A stretch of 25,872 nucleotides of DNA from assembly GCA_934168005.1 (NCBI GenBank), contig CAKPMN010000014.1, positions 1 to 25,872 of the forward strand, in the 5' to 3' direction. Both the position numbers and the translations under genes were made by a program. This DNA comes from an uncultured Bacilli bacterium. Lineage in GTDB: Bacteria > Bacillota_I > Bacilli_A > RF39 > UBA660. Numbering within the stretch: the first letter of the stretch is position 1; each line of letters starts with the position of its first letter. The notes below the pieces were generated by a model, which was given only the letters and a program-made list of their open reading frames with translations, made no database searches and was not told the origin of the DNA. This document shows, piece after piece, positions 21,917 to 25,872 of the stretch.

Positions 21917-23972
21917 TTATTAATTCCCCTTTTTTAATATTATCGCTTTCTTCTTTTATTAAATTATGAACAATAATAGAATCTGATATAGATATAAGTT
22001 TATCAGCATATTCATTATTCTTATTAATATATTCCGCACTAACAGTCGCATTACTATCTAAAAGTAATCCTTCATCTTTACTTCGACTATAATACATTTT
22101 GTTAGTTAACCAGTTTCCATCTGGAAATACAACTACATTTTCTTCATCTTCTCCAAGTGAGAAAATATCTTTACCTAAAGCATAATCACTATGAATACCA
22201 AGCATATTTCCAAGTGTTGGTAAAATATCTATCATACCCATTGCTGTATCAACTTCACCTTTTACACTAGAATCTTTTGTCCATATGATTAATGGAACAC
22301 TGCGGTTAAGCTCATATTGATAATAATCAACTTTTACATAATCAGGATCATTTTCATCTTTTATACTATCAGTATAAGGATCATAATTATAAAATCTATT
22401 GTATTCACTTTTCTTTAACTTAGCATCATGATCACCATATATAACTAAAACAGTGTTATCAAGTAAACCAGCATTATCTAATTCATCGATAAATTCACCT
22501 AATGCTTCATCAGCATAATGAGCACTTTTAAAATAATATCCTAATTTAGTACCTTCCATATAAGGAGCTACTTTAGATACAGTAGTACCATTTTCTTCTA
22601 CAGTATAGTGATATGTAACATCAAAATCACTATAAGCCTCACCTTTTGAATTAAATGGTGTATGATTTGATAACATTATCATAGTTCCATAAAACTTAGA
22701 ATGTTCATTTTTAATTGTTTTTAAAATATCTGTAGATTGTCTAAAGAATGATTTATCAGATAAACCTAATCCTACAGTTTCATCTATATTATAATCTTTT
22801 TTATAACAATAAAAATTATCATATCCTAAAGATTTATGAGCTGCCTGTCTATTCCAGAAAGTACAGTTATTACCATGCATACTAAATACATAATATCCTT
22901 CATTTTTAAGCAATTTTTGAATAGTTGTATAATCTCTATCATAATAATCAACAAAGACAGTACCACTACTTGCAGGAAGAAGACTAGTTGCATAAGTGAA
23001 TTCAGAATCACTTGATGTTCCAACACTTTCTTCTGCATAGAAATTAGTAAAATATAATCCTTCAGATGCTAATTTTCTTAAATTAGGAGTAACATACTCA
23101 CCATTAAATGATGTATCAAGTAAATAATCTTGCATACTTTCAGCATGTATCGCTATAACATTTTTTCCCTTAAATATATTTGTATAATTATTAGTTTTAG
23201 CTTCTTCCTTATTAGAATAAAATTCACGGAAAGCTTTTGCTGATTTATCATATCCAAATAAAGGATTGATAGTAGATTTTAAAGTAGCGAATAAATCATT
23301 AAATTGATATGTATAAGTACCAAATTTTTGAATAATTAAATTACGATTCCATTGTTTATCAAGTCTTCCAATATCAGTTGAAGATAATGTAGAAACAAAG
23401 AAACCTAAAACGATAAGTCCAACAACCATAGTATTAAGTAAACGTTCTTTTCCAACCTCTACTTTACTAACTTTTTCATAATAATTTTTTCTTTTTAAAT
23501 ATCTATTAACAAAAAGCATCGCAACTATTTGAAATAAATATATAAAGTCTTTCTTCTCCATTACATTTTCAACAACTGCATCACTTACTCCACCTAATTG
23601 TGAAGCACTTTTAAGCAATGAAAAAGAAACAAAAGACAAATAGTTATTATAATATACAGAGTTAACAACACAAATTAATGTAAAAATAATAGACCATGTC
23701 ATAAAATACTTAAATTGATGTTTAGGTTTAATTAAATACCCAAAACAACCTATAAGTAAAATAACAGCCAAATCAGCTAAAACAGGACTGATTTCAAAAA
23801 CATTTTTAACAGTTACAAATCTAAGTAAACTTGCATTAATTAATGAAGTAATTACAAAAGTAAAAAACAATACATTTGTTTTTGAATAACCCCACATTTG
23901 TTTAAAAAATTGTTTGAACCATATTTCTAATTTTTCTAAGCTTAATTTAAATAAATTCTTCTTCTTTTCCAA
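21900..23972 (-). CDS. ltaS: LtaS-family lipoteichoic acid synthase
   Basis: About 690 residues. Five TM helices in the first 200 residues carry the enzyme; an extracellular sulfatase-fold domain follows. In this numbering the LtaS residues are present: Glu278 (IAIHAESMQ), nucleophile Thr319 (SVGTSSDSEF), His437 (LSNHTPF) and Asp514-His515 (VIYGDHD). Such enzymes transfer glycerol phosphate from phosphatidylglycerol to the growing polymer outside the membrane. A GTG at 23981 lies directly in the ribosome binding site AGAGGTGG. The TTG at 23972 has proper spacing and starts MEKKKNLFKL, so it was chosen. The family also includes primase-like (LtaP) and stress paralogues (YfnI, YqgS), so which role this copy fills is open. 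Confidence 0.9.
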   Translation of the reverse strand: MEKKKNLFKLSLEKLEIWFKQFFKQMWGYSKTNVLFFTFVITSLINASLLRFVTVKNVFEISPVLADLAVILLIGCFGYLIKPKHQFKYFMTWSIIFTLICVVNSVYYNNYLSFVSFSLLKSASQLGGVSDAVVENVMEKKDFIYLFQIVAMLFVNRYLKRKNYYEKVSKVEVGKERLLNTMVVGLIVLGFFVSTLSSTDIGRLDKQWNRNLIIQKFGTYTYQFNDLFATLKSTINPLFGYDKSAKAFREFYSNKEEAKTNNYTNIFKGKNVIAIHAESMQDYLLDTSFNGEYVTPNLRKLASEGLYFTNFYAEESVGTSSDSEFTYATSLLPASSGTVFVDYYDRDYTTIQKLLKNEGYYVFSMHGNNCTFWNRQAAHKSLGYDNFYCYKKDYNIDETVGLGLSDKSFFRQSTDILKTIKNEHSKFYGTMIMLSNHTPFNSKGEAYSDFDVTYHYTVEENGTTVSKVAPYMEGTKLGYYFKSAHYADEALGEFIDELDNAGLLDNTVLVIYGDHDAKLKKSEYNRFYNYDPYTDSIKDENDPDYVKVDYYQYELNRSVPLIIWTKDSSVKGEVDTAMGMIDILPTLGNMLGIHSDYALGKDIFSLGEDEENVVVFPDGNWLTNKMYYSRSKDEGLLLDSNATVSAEYINKNNEYADKLISISDSIIVHNLIKEESDNIKKGELINDKEG

Positions 23973-23995
23973 GATTACCACCTCTAAGCATTAAT

Positions 23996-24024
23996 AGTAT
24001 AACACGCAAAATAATAAATTTCAA
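23996..24024 (-). promoter_or_regulatory. Promoter of the ltaS-like operon
   Basis: -35 TTGAAA (24019-24024), 17 bases, and -10 TATACT (23996-24001) with TG before it. The -35 overlaps the last codons of yunB. Confidence 0.7.
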
Positions 24025-24734
24025 TTTTTATTATAAGGATTATAAAAATCAGGAACCTCTCCTCCTATTATTTTCATAACAATAGGAATATTAGTAGAAG
24101 CATCAACATTTGAAGTAGCAAAAGGAAGTAATACTTTCATTTTAACATTAACATAAACAATGACTTTGAAAAATACATTATTAATACCATAATTAGTAAT
24201 AGATGTTTTTATATCAGTTTCAACATCTCCAATTAAACTTATTCTAACGGGAATTTTTGGACCTAAATTAGCTAAAAGAGAATTAGAAAAAACAACACCA
24301 CTTGGTATCTCACAAATTATTCCTTGTTTCAATTTATGAATATCATAGTTACTAAAAATAGTATCAGATACACCTAAAGAATCTATGTCACCATCTTCTA
24401 CTTTTTCAATATATTCTTGAACATAATTTGTAATCATATTTAATAATTTATTAGCATATATCGGATTAACATCAACTTCTTTTATAACACCATTAGAATC
24501 CTTACTTGTAACAACTAAGCTATTAACATCCATATTATGAAAAACTTCACCATTTACAGCTTGAGTAATAAGTAAGGTTGCTAACTTAGTAGCTTTACTT
24601 TCAGCATAACTTAACATAACAGGAGTCATCTTCTTAGAAAAAAAATTAATAAGTAAGAAAAATAGAATAAAAAATAAAATTAAAATAAAATATATTTTAT
24701 TTTTCTTATTTCTTTTTTTTAGTCTAATTCTCAT
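24021..24734 (-). CDS. yunB: Sporulation protein YunB
   Basis: 237 residues with the YunB pattern: an N-terminal TM helix (about 14-33) and then the external domain with PVMLSYAESKATKLATLLITQAV, DSNGVIKEVDVNPIYAN, EIPSGVVFSNSLLANLGPKIPVRI, TNYGINNVFFKVIVYVNVKMKVLLPFA and the terminal IPIVMKIIGGEVPDFY. YunB is a conserved sporulation protein expressed in the mother cell in Bacillus; its molecular role is not known. The start at 24734 has AGGTGG. The ltaS-like gene follows directly and has its own promoter overlapping the yunB end. Its presence suggests the host belongs to a spore-forming lineage. Confidence 0.88.
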   Translation of the reverse strand: MRIRLKKRNKKNKIYFILILFFILFFLLINFFSKKMTPVMLSYAESKATKLATLLITQAVNGEVFHNMDVNSLVVTSKDSNGVIKEVDVNPIYANKLLNMITNYVQEYIEKVEDGDIDSLGVSDTIFSNYDIHKLKQGIICEIPSGVVFSNSLLANLGPKIPVRISLIGDVETDIKTSITNYGINNVFFKVIVYVNVKMKVLLPFATSNVDASTNIPIVMKIIGGEVPDFYNPYNKN

Positions 24735-24854
24735 ATAACCACCTATAAAATTATATGAAAATCAAATTAAAAATAACAAAATCAATTTTTTAATAACTTT
24801 AAAAATACTAATAACTATACTTTATTTTAATTTGATCAAAATATTAATTTATAT

Positions 24855-24880
24855 AAAAAGACAAATTACTTTGTCTTTTT
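24855..24880. terminator. Bidirectional intrinsic terminator
   Basis: A perfect 11-bp stem (24855-24865 with 24870-24880, loop TTAC) ending in A-run and T-run, so it works on both strands. It isolates yunB from the phage-like genes to its right. Confidence 0.8.
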
Positions 24881-24887
24881 TATAATA

Positions 24888-25039
24888 TTAGTTTGCAAAT
24901 ACTAAACGAAATGAAATGTATTCTCTAATGTCCCAGTTTCACGAACAAAGTTAGAAGGTCCAGCCATAACACCATGATCATTGCCACCACCACGATAGAA
25001 CCAAGGATAAGTAGACGATACAAAATTTATATAGCAAAA
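24888..25039 (-). pseudogene. Decayed C-terminal fragment of a phage-tail/surface protein
   Basis: Between the tail-like gene and the terminator the minus strand encodes SSTYPWFYRGGGNDHGVM followed by AGPSNFVRETG. This is a C-terminal type I recall from tail-fibre and lectin-like surface proteins of gut bacteria and phages. It has no start codon or ribosome binding site. The frame ends at a TAG (24902-24904), but the +1 frame reads ISFRLVFAN and stops at 24888-24890, the expected end of such proteins. That implies one small indel near 24912-24918. With no 5' part it is a remnant. The longer gap 24735-25057 holds only this, the terminator, and the yunB leader. Confidence 0.6.
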
Positions 25040-25057
25040 AGTTAAATATAATAATAT

Positions 25058-25872
25058 TTATTTCACTATATACACACTAACAGTAGGTTTTACATATACG
25101 TATCCATTATATTCTTCAATCCAGCACGGAACTGTAATTTTCAATGTTTGATTGTCTATACTTTTTGATACATATCCCATAGCATATTCACCTAGTCCAC
25201 CTGCTGTGCTTTCTGCTTGAAAGAGAATACTATCAAGTGTAATAAATACATTATCTACCGTAATGTCACTATAGTTTGATATATCAAAATTTTTTGTCAT
25301 ATAACTTGGCGGTCTATTGCTAGAACTACTAGCTGTAAATGTTCCCAATTTTATAACTTTATTACCTAAATTACTACTCTCGCTATATACCTTTGAGTTT
25401 TGGTCATAGTATCCAGCTGTTGGTATTGTTAAATATGTGTTATTATCATCTGATGATACCGCACTTGCTTTTACTGTAGTCCCTGCTTTATTCGTCATTG
25501 TTCCTGTAATCTTGCTTCCATTGACATATGCTGTTTTACCCTTTAATATCTGTGCTGCTGTTGCTGTTGCTGATGTTTGACTTGCTAAACTATTTGCGGT
25601 TACTTTTCCTGTTCCATCATGATAACCTTTTGGTATTGTATAACTTCCTCCTGCCGCTAATGCCTTACTTACACTTCCATTATTCGCCATTGTTCCTGTT
25701 ACTTCTTTTCCTTTAACTAATACTTTCTTCCCTGTTAATATATTAGCTGCTGATGCATCTCCTTTGGCTAATAAATTATTATAATTTGTATATAGTTCAT
25801 TTAATGCTCCTTCTACTGTTGTTACACTACTATTACTATTACTATATAATACTCCATTTGATGGTACACTGG
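25058..25872 (-). CDS. Repetitive phage-tail-like or surface protein (5' end outside window)
   Basis: The frame stays open to the window edge (codons in phase from 25870), so at least 270 residues of the C-terminal part are visible; the ATG at 25690 is internal. VEGALNELYTNYNNLLAKG leads into two tandem repeats of about 65 residues. The first runs from ASAANILTGKKVLVKGKEVT to GYHDGTGKV. The second runs from TATAAQILKGKTAYVNGSKI to GYYDQNSKV. Both follow the A-x-x-I-L-x-G-K-x-x-x-V-x-G-x-x-x-TGTM pattern known from tail fibres and surface repeats of gut Firmicutes and their prophages. The last 110 residues form a different beta-rich domain. The coding strand is less AT-rich than its neighbours, in line with transfer from a phage. 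No other phage gene is in the window. Confidence 0.75.
   Translation of the reverse strand, partial: SVPSNGVLYSNSNSSVTTVEGALNELYTNYNNLLAKGDASAANILTGKKVLVKGKEVTGTMANNGSVSKALAAGGSYTIPKGYHDGTGKVTANSLASQTSATATAAQILKGKTAYVNGSKITGTMTNKAGTTVKASAVSSDDNNTYLTIPTAGYYDQNSKVYSESSNLGNKVIKLGTFTASSSSNRPPSYMTKNFDISNYSDITVDNVFITLDSILFQAESTAGGLGEYAMGYVSKSIDNQTLKITVPCWIEEYNGYVYVKPTVSVYIVK

Noticed and set aside
22826..23038. Minus-strand frame inside the ltaS-like gene
   Set aside because: It is an out-of-frame shadow of the catalytic domain and has no site or homology.
24750..24775. Sigma-E-like promoter (CATATAAT) in front of yunB
   Set aside because: The -10-like element matches, but the transcript would start within the ribosome binding site of yunB, and the -35 is poor.
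24888..25039. Diversity-generating retroelement template repeat
   Set aside because: The fragment resembles the C-terminus of lectin-like variable proteins, but it shows no enrichment of AAC-type codons and no reverse transcriptase or accessory gene is in the window.
1..25872. CRISPR array, tRNA or rRNA genes, insertion sequences
   Set aside because: I saw no regularly spaced repeats, no clover-leaf T-arm sequence in the gaps, no rRNA motifs and no transposase. Intergenic gaps are short and mostly explained by promoters and terminators.

Overview
The window is AT-rich, low-GC Bacillota-type DNA. Support comes from Gram-positive gene content (an LtaS-type lipoteichoic acid synthase, the sporulation protein YunB, an OhrR-type MarR regulator, a two-component system paired with an ABC exporter), strong AGGAGG-type ribosome binding sites and intrinsic terminators with long U-runs. 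The standard code fits: Trp is encoded by TGG inside genes, and TGA ends at least two genes (the nuclease at 17664 and yunB at 24021). A gut lineage of Bacilli/Erysipelotrichia is my best guess, but the sequence alone does not fix the taxon. Every gene but one lies on the minus strand, so the text reads from high to low coordinate along transcription.

Right edge (25872 to 24888): the 3' part of a repetitive, phage-tail-like surface protein with visibly different base composition, then a decayed fragment of a second such protein and a strong bidirectional terminator. Next come yunB, then an ltaS-like synthase with a small membrane-anchored partner, then a run of small genes (a two-TM peptide, two GNAT acetyltransferases, a coiled-coil two-TM protein, an EndA-like secreted nuclease and several unknowns). 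Many are closed by short terminators folded directly over their own stop codons.

Middle (16780 to 9459): a compact redox unit, trxB-ohrR, has a near-consensus promoter whose -10 lies inside a perfect 20-bp palindrome, the expected operator of the OhrR-like protein encoded just behind. It is followed by an ABC ATPase / FtsX-type permease / response regulator / histidine kinase operon with an 11-bp-spaced direct repeat at the promoter, which looks like the response-regulator site. An alpha/beta hydrolase follows.

Left part (9406 to 1): rich in nucleotide-type enzymes. A 651-residue protein combines an HD phosphohydrolase, a SpoT/MESH1-like HD hydrolase and a deoxynucleoside-kinase-like P-loop domain. 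Further along come a DUF362 protein, an unknown 221-residue protein, a HAD-nucleotidase/nucleoside-hydrolase fusion interrupted by one -1 frameshift, a second HD phosphohydrolase and an HhH-GPD glycosylase-like protein. The last four sit close together and look like one operon that could take a nucleotide to its free base. An alpha/beta hydrolase, a GNAT protein and the start of a further gene complete the left edge. The one plus-strand gene (6425-7414) encodes a two-TM protein of unknown function with its own good promoter.
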